From Paenalcaligenes sp052103955 (lineage in GTDB: Bacteria; Pseudomonadota; Gammaproteobacteria; Burkholderiales; Burkholderiaceae_B), in NCBI GenBank assembly GCA_052103955.1, contig JBQELO010000007.1, positions 1 through 64,000 on the forward strand: 64,000 nt of DNA, written 5' to 3'. The position numbers were made by a program, and so were the translations under genes. Of the stretch, positions 18,304 through 26,904 are shown piece by piece. The stretch's first letter is position 1, and each line of letters begins with the position of its first letter. The notes under the pieces were generated by a model, which had not been told where the DNA came from, searched no databases, and worked only from the letters and a program-made list of their open reading frames with translations.

Positions 18304-19128
18304 ATGATTCCCAGTACTCTGACCATCGCCGGCGTAGACCCCTCTGGGGGTGCTGGCGTATTGGCCGACGTAAAGGCCATGAGCGCACTTGGTGCTTATG
18401 CGAATGGCGTGATTGCCGCGCTAACTGCTCAAAACACCAAAGGTGTAACAGGCATTTTGCCCGTTGACCCTGCGTTTGTAGCCCTGCAGATTGATACGCT
18501 GTTTGACGATGTACGTATTGATGCCGTCAAACTGGGTATGCTGGGCCAGCAAAAGGTCACCGAAGTAGTGGCTGAGCGCTTGGCACACTGGAAGCCTAAG
18601 CACCTCGTGTTAGACCCAGTCATGGTGGCTAAAAGCGGTAATTTATTGCTGGAAAAACCGGCGGTCAACGCACTGCGCGAACAGCTATTGCCACAATCCA
18701 CCATGATTACGCCCAACCTGCCCGAGGCCGGAGTACTGCTGGAGGCTCGCCCCGCTGAAACCCTAAAAGAGATGTATGGGGTGGCAGAGAAGCTGCACCG
18801 AATGATTGATGACGGTAAGGAACGCTGGGTATTTTTAAAAGGCGGCCACCTACCGGGTGACGACTGCCCTGACCTGCTGTTTAACGGCGATCAAATGGTA
18901 GAAATGCCAGCGTTGCGTATCCAGACCAAAAATACTCATGGCACAGGCTGCACACTGTCTGCCGCATTGGCTGCCTTATTGCCACAAACACCCAATGCAA
19001 TAGAAGCGGCCAAACTGGCTAAACAGTACTTGTTTAAAGCGATTGCCCGCTCCCATGAGATGCAAATTGGTTCTGGCCATGGGCCAGTGCATCACTTCCA
19101 CCACTGGTGGCCACCTGTTAATTCTTGA
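18304..19128 (+). CDS. thiD: Hydroxymethylpyrimidine/phosphomethylpyrimidine kinase
   Basis: 274 residues of the ribokinase-like fold. It phosphorylates HMP and HMP-P for thiamine synthesis. The N-terminal IAGVDPSGGAGVLADVK is the ThiD signature; the catalytic region KNTHGTGCTLSAALAA is near residue 215. It starts 5 bp after thiG and forms a two-gene thiamine unit. Confidence 0.95.
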   Translation: MIPSTLTIAGVDPSGGAGVLADVKAMSALGAYANGVIAALTAQNTKGVTGILPVDPAFVALQIDTLFDDVRIDAVKLGMLGQQKVTEVVAERLAHWKPKHLVLDPVMVAKSGNLLLEKPAVNALREQLLPQSTMITPNLPEAGVLLEARPAETLKEMYGVAEKLHRMIDDGKERWVFLKGGHLPGDDCPDLLFNGDQMVEMPALRIQTKNTHGTGCTLSAALAALLPQTPNAIEAAKLAKQYLFKAIARSHEMQIGSGHGPVHHFHHWWPPVNS

Positions 19129-19154
19129 TTTTGGTCTGAGTCACCTCTGTAGTT

Positions 19155-19856
19155 ATGACGCATAGCACTGCCATTATTGTGGCCATGCAGGAAGAGTTAG
19201 AAATTATCCTGCAGCATTTGGAACATGCCAGCACCCACGAGCGTGCTGGCATGCAGTTTCACCAAGGCACATTTGCCGGCAAACCCGTAGTAGCGGTGAT
19301 TTGTGGTGTGGGTAAAGTCAATGCAGCGACCTGCACACAAATTCTGATTTCGGAATTTGCGGTAAGCCGCGTCATCAACATCGGTATTGCTGGTGGCATA
19401 GGCCCCGGCATTTCCCCCGGTGATGTAGTGATTGCGGACTGCTTGGTGCAACACGATATGGATATCGCCGCGTTAGGTCTGCCCCCTGGGCAAATCTTTC
19501 GCATGGATACCTTGTACTTTCCTACCGACCCTACTCTACGACGCTTGGCACAAGAGGCTGCTAGCCACATCACAGCGCATCAAGTAAGCACCGGGTGTAT
19601 TGCCAGCGGCGATCAGTTTATTGCCTGCCCTGAAAAAAGTCGGTGGATACACCAGCAATTCAATGCACTGGCCTGCGAGATGGAAAGTGCTAGTATTGCG
19701 CAAGTGTGTTACCTGAATAACGTACCTGTGATTTGCATACGCTCTATTTCTGACAATGCAAATGACGGGGCAAACATGGATTTTGAGCAATTTATGAGCA
19801 TAGCTGTGCAGAATGCGAGTATTCTTCTGCAACAGATGCTTCCTGCCTGCCCATGA
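19155..19856 (+). CDS. mtnN: 5'-methylthioadenosine/S-adenosylhomocysteine nucleosidase
   Basis: 233 residues. Cleaves the glycosidic bond of MTA and SAH, recycling the products of SAM use. The family features are all visible: I-I-V-A-M-Q-E-E-L near the start, GIAGGIGPGISPGDVVIADCLVQHD split over residues 76-100, IASGDQFI, the substrate-binding CEMESASIAQVC, and SISDNAN with the catalytic Asp near the end. It is 26 bp after thiD and may share its transcript. SAM metabolism links it to metH and metY in the same window. Confidence 0.93.
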   Translation: MTHSTAIIVAMQEELEIILQHLEHASTHERAGMQFHQGTFAGKPVVAVICGVGKVNAATCTQILISEFAVSRVINIGIAGGIGPGISPGDVVIADCLVQHDMDIAALGLPPGQIFRMDTLYFPTDPTLRRLAQEAASHITAHQVSTGCIASGDQFIACPEKSRWIHQQFNALACEMESASIAQVCYLNNVPVICIRSISDNANDGANMDFEQFMSIAVQNASILLQQMLPACP

Positions 19857-19960
19857 TTTAAACAACTGGACAGAAATGCCTGTTTTTGAACAAAGCAGTA
19901 TCTGGCATCCTGTCCTATAATCAGATCTCTGTACGACTAACCAAACGCTTATTGGACGTT

Positions 19961-20641
19961 ATGAACATTCACGCGCTGTCTGAGCTCGAACGTGCACGCT
20001 ATTACATGATCGAGCAACAAATCCGCCCTTGGCATCTGTCTGATGAAAACGTGCTGGCTGCCCTACTTAAGGTCAAGCGCGAGCGCTTTGTACCTCCAGC
20101 AATGGAAGGTGCGGCCTTTTCTGATACCGAAATGCCACTGATTGTTGACGGTATAGACACTGGCGAAACCATGCTGTTCCCCAGCTTGGAAGCCCGTCTA
20201 GCCCAAGAATTACAGCTCAAACCGTCTGATGGTGTACTTGAAATTGGTACTGGCTCGGGTTTCCAAGCCGCTTTGTTGGCCTGTTTATGCCAGCAAGTGA
20301 CCTCTATTGAAATCAACAGTACGCTTGCTGGCTTTGCAAAAAACAATCTACAACGTAACAAAATCACGAATGTTACCGTTGAAACTGGCGATGCCCATGC
20401 AGGCTGGGGTACCACAGAATACGATGCAATTTTGCTGACTGGCTCTGTACCTTCTATTCCTGATGCTTTGAAATACCAGCTAGCCATTGGTGGCCGTCTG
20501 GTGGCAGTCGTTGGCCAGCAACCTGTAATGACCGTGACTCGTATCACGCGCACCAGTGCGGCAAGTTTTGACGTGGAACTTCTTTTTGATACCAACATCA
20601 AAGCTTTGCATGGTACGGCTATTTCGCATTTCAAATTCTAA
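19961..20641 (+). CDS. pcm: Protein-L-isoaspartate O-methyltransferase family protein
   Basis: 226 residues, SAM-dependent methyltransferase. Motif I is VLEIGTGSGFQAALLA near residue 86, preceded by RFVPP and the SLEAR region. The TISxPxM-type motif of classical Pcm is modified here (GETMLFPSLEARLAQEL), as in the Burkholderiales proteins encoded upstream of tolC. Methyl-acceptor activity on isoaspartate is therefore a family inference. ATG 19961 (MNIHALSELERARYYMIEQQIRPW begins there) is chosen over an in-frame start 75 bp upstream. The 3' end overlaps the start of tolC by 32 bp. Confidence 0.85.
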   Translation: MNIHALSELERARYYMIEQQIRPWHLSDENVLAALLKVKRERFVPPAMEGAAFSDTEMPLIVDGIDTGETMLFPSLEARLAQELQLKPSDGVLEIGTGSGFQAALLACLCQQVTSIEINSTLAGFAKNNLQRNKITNVTVETGDAHAGWGTTEYDAILLTGSVPSIPDALKYQLAIGGRLVAVVGQQPVMTVTRITRTSAASFDVELLFDTNIKALHGTAISHFKF

Positions 20642-21989
20642 TCGCTCCCGTCGTCGCCCGTTAGGGCGCACGCTGAGCATCCTATTGTTCAGTTCCCTGT
20701 ATACAGCACTACCAGCCTCTGCTGCTGGGCTACTGGATATTTGGGAGCTGGCTTTAGCGCGTGACCCAGCTTATGCCGCCACGCGTTACGCCAGCACAGC
20801 AGATCAAGAACAAATCCATCAGGCCAGAGCGCAGTTATTGCCTCATTTGGAAGGTAATGCCCAAGCCGGCACTACCGACCGACGCAGAGCCAGCTCGCTG
20901 AAACAATATGGCCACAGCAATGTGAATCAATGGAACCTGACACTAAGTCAGGTACTTATTGATCTGCAAGCTTACAGCCTGTACGAACGCTCCAAACACT
21001 TGGCTGCCGTTGCTGTACTTAATGAAGAACAAGCCCGTCAGCAATTAATCGTACGCGTGGCGCAAGCCTATTTCAACGTACTAACGGCACAAGACACCCT
21101 ACGCTCACTGTATGCCCAGCGCCAAGCGGTGACACACCAGCTAAATGCTGCTGAAGCTTCTTTTGATTTGGGTGGCACATCCATTACGGACGCCTATGAA
21201 GCCAAAGCAAGGTTAGACCTTGTGAACAGCTCTATAGTAGGTGCTGAAAGCCAACTACAAGTGCAACAACAAGCACTAGAGGCCCTGATCGCCGAACCAG
21301 CACCGGTGCTAAACGGCTTATCTACGAATGACTTGCCCACCCCTGAGCCCTCACAGCCAGAAACCTGGGCGTCACAAGCCGCACAACGCAATTTAAGCGT
21401 ACTGAAAGCCGAGCTCAACTGGTTAAGCACACAATCTGCCTTAGAGGCTGCTAAACGTGAACATGCCCCTACGCTGTCCTTAGAGGCACGTACAGGCAGC
21501 AACAACCAGCAGGGTGTGTACCAAGATAGCCGCTCACCCCGTGCGCTAGACAGCAGAATAGGGTTGGAGTTAAAGATTCCTTTGTATTCTGGTGGTGCAA
21601 TTTCATCACGAGTTCGTGAGCAAACCGCTAGGTTACAGCAGCAGAATTTCGAAAAAGAAGATGCTAAACGCAATGCCATTACTGCTGCCCGCCAATACTT
21701 TACGGATGTAAATATGGGGCTATTGCAGGTACGTGCCTTGCAGGCGGCTGAGCGTTCTAGCCAAGCGTCGCTAGATGCCAATGAGTTGGCTTATGAAGTC
21801 GGCGTGCGTATCAATATTGATGTGCTGAATGCACAGCAGCAATTGTATGAGACTCAACGCGCGTTATCTAAAGCGCGTTACGACACACTGCTGAATAGCT
21901 TACGGTTGAAAGAGGCGGCTGGTACGCTGAATGATGCGGATCTTAAAGCGCTAGATGCGCTGCTGGATCAACCGCAACCTGCAGCCTAG
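20610..21989 (+). CDS. tolC: TolC-like outer-membrane efflux channel
   Basis: 459 residues. After a basic N-terminus there is a signal peptide (RTLSILLFSSLYTALPASA), then two OEP repeats (about residues 40-240 and 265-445). Hallmarks include AYFNVLTAQDTLR and a C-terminal repeat with GVRINIDVLNAQQQLYETQ. Trimeric TolC forms the outer-membrane and periplasmic duct for type I secretion and RND/MFS efflux. ATG 20610 lies inside pcm; no better start closer to the signal peptide was seen. Inner-membrane partners are not adjacent. A long repeat (22003-22470) follows the gene. Confidence 0.92.
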   Translation: MVRLFRISNSNRSRRRPLGRTLSILLFSSLYTALPASAAGLLDIWELALARDPAYAATRYASTADQEQIHQARAQLLPHLEGNAQAGTTDRRRASSLKQYGHSNVNQWNLTLSQVLIDLQAYSLYERSKHLAAVAVLNEEQARQQLIVRVAQAYFNVLTAQDTLRSLYAQRQAVTHQLNAAEASFDLGGTSITDAYEAKARLDLVNSSIVGAESQLQVQQQALEALIAEPAPVLNGLSTNDLPTPEPSQPETWASQAAQRNLSVLKAELNWLSTQSALEAAKREHAPTLSLEARTGSNNQQGVYQDSRSPRALDSRIGLELKIPLYSGGAISSRVREQTARLQQQNFEKEDAKRNAITAARQYFTDVNMGLLQVRALQAAERSSQASLDANELAYEVGVRINIDVLNAQQQLYETQRALSKARYDTLLNSLRLKEAAGTLNDADLKALDALLDQPQPAA

Positions 21990-22002
21990 CACCTAAGTAC
22001 AC

Positions 22003-22470
22003 TGTGTTCATCGCACATGCGGACGAGGCTGCTAGTCCAGCCAGTTGCTTGATATGAATGCTGTATTCATCGCACACGCTGGGGGACTGCGGAACAACTT
22101 TTTGTGATTTGAAACACCAAATCAAAAAAATTTTCCTCCGCCTCCCCGAGGTGTCGCAATTGATAGGCTTACAGCCCTTTCTTAAGGCGTTTCTGAGGCA
22201 CATCAGGCAACTAACGACAGCCTTGAATAAGAAATACAGCGCGACACTATGCGTTTGTACAGAAGTAAGTATGCCTACAGAAATCACCGGACTAAACCTC
22301 TGCAAGCGACGAGCAAAAGGCGGATGGAAGTGTTTTTTTATTTGGTATCTCAAATAAAAGAATACTTTCGCAGCCTTAGGCTAATGCAGTCCAGTCGTGA
22401 GTAAATGGGCTTTAAATCTCATTACATGAATTGAGAGACTCACCTTAGGCTACGGCAGACAGTCGTGAGA
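22003..22470. repeat. Dispersed repeat copy A, twin-hairpin element
   Basis: Non-coding element filling the gap between tolC and the convergent lysE gene. The left hairpin has stem AACTTTTTGTGATTTG (22096-22111), loop 22112-22117, and CAAATCAAAAAAATT (22118-22132). The right hairpin (22328-22368) is the same motif inverted: arm ending TTTATTTG, loop GTATCT, arm CAAATAAAAG. Outside the hairpins are repeats of TATTCATCGCAC (left) and GGCTA-TGCAGTCCAGTCGTGAG-like sequence (right, at 22379-22402, with a second diverged copy at 22446-22470). A close copy is at 61510-61871. An ORF of 99 codons across it is not conserved in the other copy. Confidence 0.85.
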
Positions 22471-22500
22471 AGCAGGCCATAACAACCTCAAGCAGCAACG

Positions 22501-23124
22501 CTATGCGCTAGCAATGCCATATTGAAGCAAATACCAGCCAATCCACATCATAAACACACCAATCAGCGTGTCTATCACTCGCCATACGCCACGGCTACGT
22601 AGCCAAGGCGATAGCAATACGGCGCCGTAAGCAAGCGAGAAGAACCACACGATGGATGCCACACTGGTACCTAGCCAAAAGCCCAGCTTATGCTGTTCTT
22701 CATAGGTTGCCGCAATGCCGCCTACCAATAGCAAGGTATCCACATACACATGAGGGTTCAGTAACGTAATGGCCAGTGTGATGAGCACCACACGCTTTAT
22801 GCTGACCGTCGCAGCAGAGCCATCTAAGTGCATGCCACTGCTGCCCATCCATGCGCTGCGCCATGCTCTAAGGCCGTAATACGCCACAAAGGCTGCCCCT
22901 AAAAAAGCCAGCACTCGTGTGAGGGTTGCGTTCTGGCTAAGTAAGGTACCCACACCAAAAACACCAGCACCCATCAAAACAATGTCACACACCGCGCAAA
23001 TCAGTGCCACCCAAAATACATGCTGACGTAATAACCCTTGCTTCAACACAAAGATATTTTGGGCACCAATAGCCACAATCAAACCTAGGCCTAATATTGC
23101 GCCCTGTAGGAATGCGTGTTCCAT
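22501..23124 (-). CDS. LysE/ArgO-type amino-acid exporter
   Basis: 207 residues with six hydrophobic segments. The N-terminal GLGLIVAIGAQNIFVLKQGL is the LysE/ArgO signature and LLNPHVYVDT is the conserved mid segment of the family. It exports basic amino acids (lysine or arginine) across the inner membrane; the exact substrate is inferred. It starts 5 bp after the hldE-type gene in the ubiB-linked minus-strand run and ends at repeat copy A. Confidence 0.88.
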   Translation of the reverse strand: MEHAFLQGAILGLGLIVAIGAQNIFVLKQGLLRQHVFWVALICAVCDIVLMGAGVFGVGTLLSQNATLTRVLAFLGAAFVAYYGLRAWRSAWMGSSGMHLDGSAATVSIKRVVLITLAITLLNPHVYVDTLLLVGGIAATYEEQHKLGFWLGTSVASIVWFFSLAYGAVLLSPWLRSRGVWRVIDTLIGVFMMWIGWYLLQYGIASA

Positions 23125-23129
23125 GATTT

Positions 23130-23612
23130 TTACTTGCGGATTTTACGTACTAGCGCGGTAGTCGATCTGTCGAACTCAAAATCGATGGCAACGGCATCAC
23201 CACCCCAACTGCGCACCAAAGCAGTTTCAGGTAGCTTTTCCATATCGTAATCACCACCTTTAACGATGAGATCAGGCTTCAACAACGCAATAATAGCTTC
23301 AGGGGTGTCTTCCGCAAAGAAGGTCACCGCCGCGGTGGAAGACAGCGCTGCTAACAACGCAGCGCGATCGTCTTCCCCGTTCAAAGGCCTATCATCCCCT
23401 TTGCCTAAGCGACGTACAGATGCATCGGTGTTAATGGCTACGACTAGACTTGCGCCTAACTGCGCCGCTGCATCCAGATAGCTGACGTGCCCACGGTGCA
23501 AAATATCGAATACGCCATTGGTAAACACCAGCGGGCGCGGTAAATCACCACGCTCTACTGCTGCTGCTAAAGCATCTGGCGTATAGATTTTTTGCTCAAA
23601 GGAGATTGCCAT
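23130..23612 (-). CDS. rfaE2: D-glycero-beta-D-manno-heptose 1-phosphate adenylyltransferase
   Basis: 160 residues, corresponding to the C-terminal half of E. coli HldE; in betaproteobacteria the kinase and adenylyltransferase are separate proteins. It makes ADP-heptose for the LPS inner core. The cytidylyltransferase signature FTNGVFDILHRGH is near residues 30-42, and IVKGGDYDMEKLPE near residue 115 is typical of the family. The ATG is 5 bp downstream of the ferritin-like gene. Confidence 0.93.
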   Translation of the reverse strand: MAISFEQKIYTPDALAAAVERGDLPRPLVFTNGVFDILHRGHVSYLDAAAQLGASLVVAINTDASVRRLGKGDDRPLNGEDDRAALLAALSSTAAVTFFAEDTPEAIIALLKPDLIVKGGDYDMEKLPETALVRSWGGDAVAIDFEFDRSTTALVRKIRK

Positions 23613-23617
23613 AATGC

Positions 23618-24478
23618 TTAGGCCGTTACGATAAGTTGCTGCTGTTTGCTCAGATCTTTACGGTAACGATTTAGCTCTTGTACCGATTTAAAATCCTCGC
23701 CCATCAACAAAGACATGTTGTGCAAAATACGGGTAGAGACTTTACCTTCCCACTCTTTATCAAAGCGGATTTGGTCATCTAACCAATGCTCTAACCAACC
23801 AGGTGAGGGCAGTTTGGATTGCACGGTGTCATCGGGGTACATCTCTTTGTTCACGTGCAAGTTAGTGGGGTGCAACGCCTGAGCAGTACGGTGTGCCGAG
23901 GCCATCAACACGCCAATCTTAGAAAACGCCAAGCGTGTTTCCAGTTTGGTTGCATCGTTAGGCGTAGTCAAAGCACGACGCATGTAGCGCAGGTAAGCGC
24001 CAGCGTGACGGGCTTCATCTTGAGCCACAATTTTGTAAATAGCTTGGATAACTGGCTCGGTATGCCAGTCAGCAGCGCGTCTATACCAGTGATTCAACCG
24101 CACCTCGCCGCAGAAGTGCAGCATCATGGTTTCCATCGCAGGAGCGGGATCAAACTCAAAACGTACGTTATGCAGTTCTTCTTCTGTAGGCACCAACTCA
24201 GGGCGGAATCTACGCAGATACTCCATCAACACTAGCGAGTGTTTCTGCTCTTCAAAGAACCAAATCGACATGAAGGACGAAAAGTCACTGTCATTGCGAA
24301 AATCACGTAAGAACATTTCCGTGGCAGGCAAGGCGGCCCACTCGGTAATGGCATTCATCTTGATGGTATAAGCCTGTTCATCAGTCAGCTTGGACGCATC
24401 ATAGTCATCCCAGGGAATGTCATGCGACAGGTTCCAACGTACAGCTTCCATGGATTTGAACAACTCGGGATATAACAT
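23618..24478 (-). CDS. Ferritin-like diiron protein
   Basis: 286 residues, mostly helical. Metal-ligand patterns of the ferritin-like/acyl-ACP-desaturase fold are visible: E in ITEWAALP near residue 46, FEEQKH near 76, E in CGEVRLNHWY near 125, and DEARH near 155. This gives the two Glu and two E-x-x-H sets expected for a carboxylate-bridged diiron site. The substrate is unknown; an oxidase, desaturase or hydroxylase role is possible. It lies between ubiB and rfaE2 on the same strand, 89 bp after ubiB. Confidence 0.75.
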   Translation of the reverse strand: MLYPELFKSMEAVRWNLSHDIPWDDYDASKLTDEQAYTIKMNAITEWAALPATEMFLRDFRNDSDFSSFMSIWFFEEQKHSLVLMEYLRRFRPELVPTEEELHNVRFEFDPAPAMETMMLHFCGEVRLNHWYRRAADWHTEPVIQAIYKIVAQDEARHAGAYLRYMRRALTTPNDATKLETRLAFSKIGVLMASAHRTAQALHPTNLHVNKEMYPDDTVQSKLPSPGWLEHWLDDQIRFDKEWEGKVSTRILHNMSLLMGEDFKSVQELNRYRKDLSKQQQLIVTA

Positions 24479-24567
24479 CTCTCATCCTCGGGGGTAAATC
24501 GACACACCCATAATAAGGTGTGCAGTTCTCAGAATTATGTCAGTACCAAAATGTCGTTAACGTGGTA

Positions 24568-26127
24568 CTACAATACTTTTACAGCCCACAGCACCAAGCC
24601 TACAATGACAGCCAACAACGCACACAATACGGTCATTAGCCTATTGTTCTGTTCTTGGGCCACTCGTAGTTGGCGTAACTCCTGCAGGACCACCGGCGTC
24701 GTATCTGGCCGGCTCAGATTATCGAAAACCAAACGTGGCAACTGTGGCATGATCTGTGCCCACTGACCGGCTTCTTTTTTCAGCTGCTGCTTTAAGCCCT
24801 GAGGCCCAATTCGCTGATACATCCATTTTTCCAGGTAAGGCTTAGCGGTATCCCAAAGATCTAACTCGGGATCCAAATCACGCCCCATACCCTCTACGTT
24901 CAGCAAGGTTTTTTGCAGCAATACCAACTGCGGCTGAATCTCCACATTAAAGCGCCGCGATGTTTGGAACAGACGCAATAACACCTGCCCTAACGATATT
25001 TGTGACAAGGGACGGTCAAAGTGCGGCTCACATACGGCACGCACAGCCCCCTCCAGTTCTTCTTCTCGTGTATCTGCCGGCACCCAGCCTGACTCAATGT
25101 GTAGCTGCGCCACTCGGCGATAATCACGACGGAAAAAAGCTAAAAAATTCTGTGCCAAATAGTTCTTATCAAACTCGGACAACGACCCCACAATCCCAAA
25201 ATCCAGCGCAATATACCGCCCAAAACTTTGGGGATCATCCGAGATACGGATATTTCCCGGGTGCATGTCAGCATGGAAAAAACCATCAGCAAACACTTGG
25301 GTAAAGAAAATCTCTACCCCTTTACGCGCCACTTGTTTTAGATCTACCCCTGCATCACGCAGACGCTGAATCTGATTCACAGGAATGCCGCGCATTCTAT
25401 CCATAGTAAACACATTGTGTGCGCAGTAGTCCCAGTGCACTTCAGGCACCATTAACAAATCCACACGCTCGGGGGTTTCCACGAAGTTACGTCGCAACTG
25501 GCTGCAGTTCGATGCCTCACGAATCAGGTCTAGCTCATCGTGTAAGTACTTTTCAAATTCGGCCACGACTTCACGAGGGCGTAAACGGCGACCATCTGGG
25601 CCCGTTTTTTCCACCAATCGTGCCATGGTACGCATCAACGCTAAGTCTTTATCGATGACCTCGCGCATACCAGGACGCAGCACCTTAACAGCCACTTCAC
25701 GCCCATTATGCAGCACAGCGAAGTGCACTTGCGCAATAGACGCAGAGGCTACAGGGTCTACTTCAAAGTGTTTAAAAAGTTCGCCGGTAGGGGCACCCAG
25801 TGCCTGCTCTACAATTTTGGCCGATACTTTTGAGTCAAACGGCGGCACGCGATCTTGCAACAAGGCAAGTTCTTCAGCCACGTCTAAGGGAATCAAGTCG
25901 CGGCGTGTGGACAATACCTGCCCAAACTTCACGAACACTGGCCCCAAGGATTCTAATGCCAAGCGTAAACGCTCGCCGCGCGGCAACTTAGGTGCGCGCC
26001 CAAAACGTACAATACGCAGCAAACGCACCGCCCAAGGATGCCTAATACTAGACAGTACTAGCTCATCCAAACGGTACTTAAATGCGATGTAAAGAATGTA
26101 GAAAAACCGGCAAAAACTCATCAACAT
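24568..26127 (-). CDS. ubiB: Ubiquinone biosynthesis regulatory ATPase/kinase UbiB
   Basis: 519 residues of the atypical ABC1/ADCK kinase family. The KxGQ motif is visible in VKFGQVLSTRRDLIP near residue 66; the A-rich nucleotide loop (ASASIAQVH), the FHADMHPGN catalytic segment and the LDFG metal-binding motif follow. One or two C-terminal transmembrane helices end the protein (LMTVLCALLAVIVGLVLWA). UbiB supports aerobic coenzyme Q synthesis at the inner membrane. The start overlaps the end of ubiJ by 7 bp. Confidence 0.95.
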   Translation of the reverse strand: MLMSFCRFFYILYIAFKYRLDELVLSSIRHPWAVRLLRIVRFGRAPKLPRGERLRLALESLGPVFVKFGQVLSTRRDLIPLDVAEELALLQDRVPPFDSKVSAKIVEQALGAPTGELFKHFEVDPVASASIAQVHFAVLHNGREVAVKVLRPGMREVIDKDLALMRTMARLVEKTGPDGRRLRPREVVAEFEKYLHDELDLIREASNCSQLRRNFVETPERVDLLMVPEVHWDYCAHNVFTMDRMRGIPVNQIQRLRDAGVDLKQVARKGVEIFFTQVFADGFFHADMHPGNIRISDDPQSFGRYIALDFGIVGSLSEFDKNYLAQNFLAFFRRDYRRVAQLHIESGWVPADTREEELEGAVRAVCEPHFDRPLSQISLGQVLLRLFQTSRRFNVEIQPQLVLLQKTLLNVEGMGRDLDPELDLWDTAKPYLEKWMYQRIGPQGLKQQLKKEAGQWAQIMPQLPRLVFDNLSRPDTTPVVLQELRQLRVAQEQNNRLMTVLCALLAVIVGLVLWAVKVL

Positions 26128-26747
26128 GACAACCTCTTTTTCTGCTCAAGACGTTGTACAGCTTGCTCGGTACGCTCTATGGCTTGTTCCAATTGCTGGA
26201 AGCGCGCTTTCCACATCTGATAACGACTGTGTGACACCAACAGGTCACTTTCTTCACCCAGATATTCACCTAGGTTTTCAGCAGCACTACGGGCTGAACG
26301 ACGGCTACCTGCCAACAGGCTTTTAGCCCCCGACACCAAACGTACTGCCGGTATATCACCCACTACAGCAGCGAGTTCACCTTCTATGTCAGGGCGTAAC
26401 GACTGAGCCAAGTCAGCCACCACATTAGCCAAAGCGGCTTCGCCTTCAATACGCATTAACTGTGTTAGTGCAGCAGGATCACCACCTTGCAACACGGAAG
26501 GGATTTGTGAAATTCGCTCTGCTGGTAACGTTAACGTCACATCAGGCAAGACGGAGGCGTCGCAATGCTGTAGCTGACCATCAGCGGTAATACTGCACTG
26601 AAACAGCAGCCACCCCGCCTCTACACGCACGCTATGTCCGGAAAACGCCGCCAACTTAGCCTGTGCCCATTGATCTCGCACTAACAATCGGTTGACTAGG
26701 CGCACCCCCATACGAGCAGGATGCAAGAAATCCGGAACTACTGACAT
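26121..26747 (-). CDS. ubiJ: Ubiquinone biosynthesis accessory factor UbiJ (SCP2 domain)
   Basis: 208 residues. An N-terminal SCP2-type lipid-binding domain (about residues 15-110: VTLTLPAERI and ALTQLMRIEGEAALA) is followed by a C-terminal coiled coil (QLEQAIERTEQAVQRLEQ). UbiJ with UbiK organises the soluble Ubi complex that holds polyprenyl intermediates. The start is ATG 26747, with AGAGG just upstream; an in-frame GTG 24 bp further up is less likely. It overlaps ubiB. ubiE, its neighbour in E. coli, is not present here. Confidence 0.87.
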   Translation of the reverse strand: MSVVPDFLHPARMGVRLVNRLLVRDQWAQAKLAAFSGHSVRVEAGWLLFQCSITADGQLQHCDASVLPDVTLTLPAERISQIPSVLQGGDPAALTQLMRIEGEAALANVVADLAQSLRPDIEGELAAVVGDIPAVRLVSGAKSLLAGSRRSARSAAENLGEYLGEESDLLVSHSRYQMWKARFQQLEQAIERTEQAVQRLEQKKRLSC

Positions 26748-26843
26748 GAAATTTGCCTCTGACACGATCACCCTGCAGGTAACATAGGAAATAGCCTAGT
26801 GTAACCTGTTGCCTTGTTTATCACGCATTCTACAAGGATAAAA

Positions 26844-26878
26844 ACAAACGCTACACCACGTATAGGTATAGCGTTTGT
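26844..26878 (-). terminator. Intrinsic terminator after the Tim44-like gene
   Basis: Stem ACAAACGCTA (26844-26853) / TAGCGTTTGT (26869-26878), 10 perfect pairs. On the minus strand the stem is followed by a T-run. It lies 27 bp past the stop of the Tim44-like gene and before ubiJ, so it should limit readthrough into ubiJ-ubiB. Confidence 0.75.
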
Positions 26879-26904
26879 CGCTAGGATGACCCAACAATCT
26901 TTTA

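Noticed and set aside
21943..22353. 136-codon minus-strand ORF over the tolC 3' end and repeat copy A
   Set aside because: Overlaps the conserved tolC end, has no recognisable domain, and is not kept in copy C.
22058..22357. 99-codon plus-strand ORF inside repeat copy A
   Set aside because: The frame is broken by stops in the equivalent part of copy C, and the hairpin structure explains the conserved bases better than coding does.
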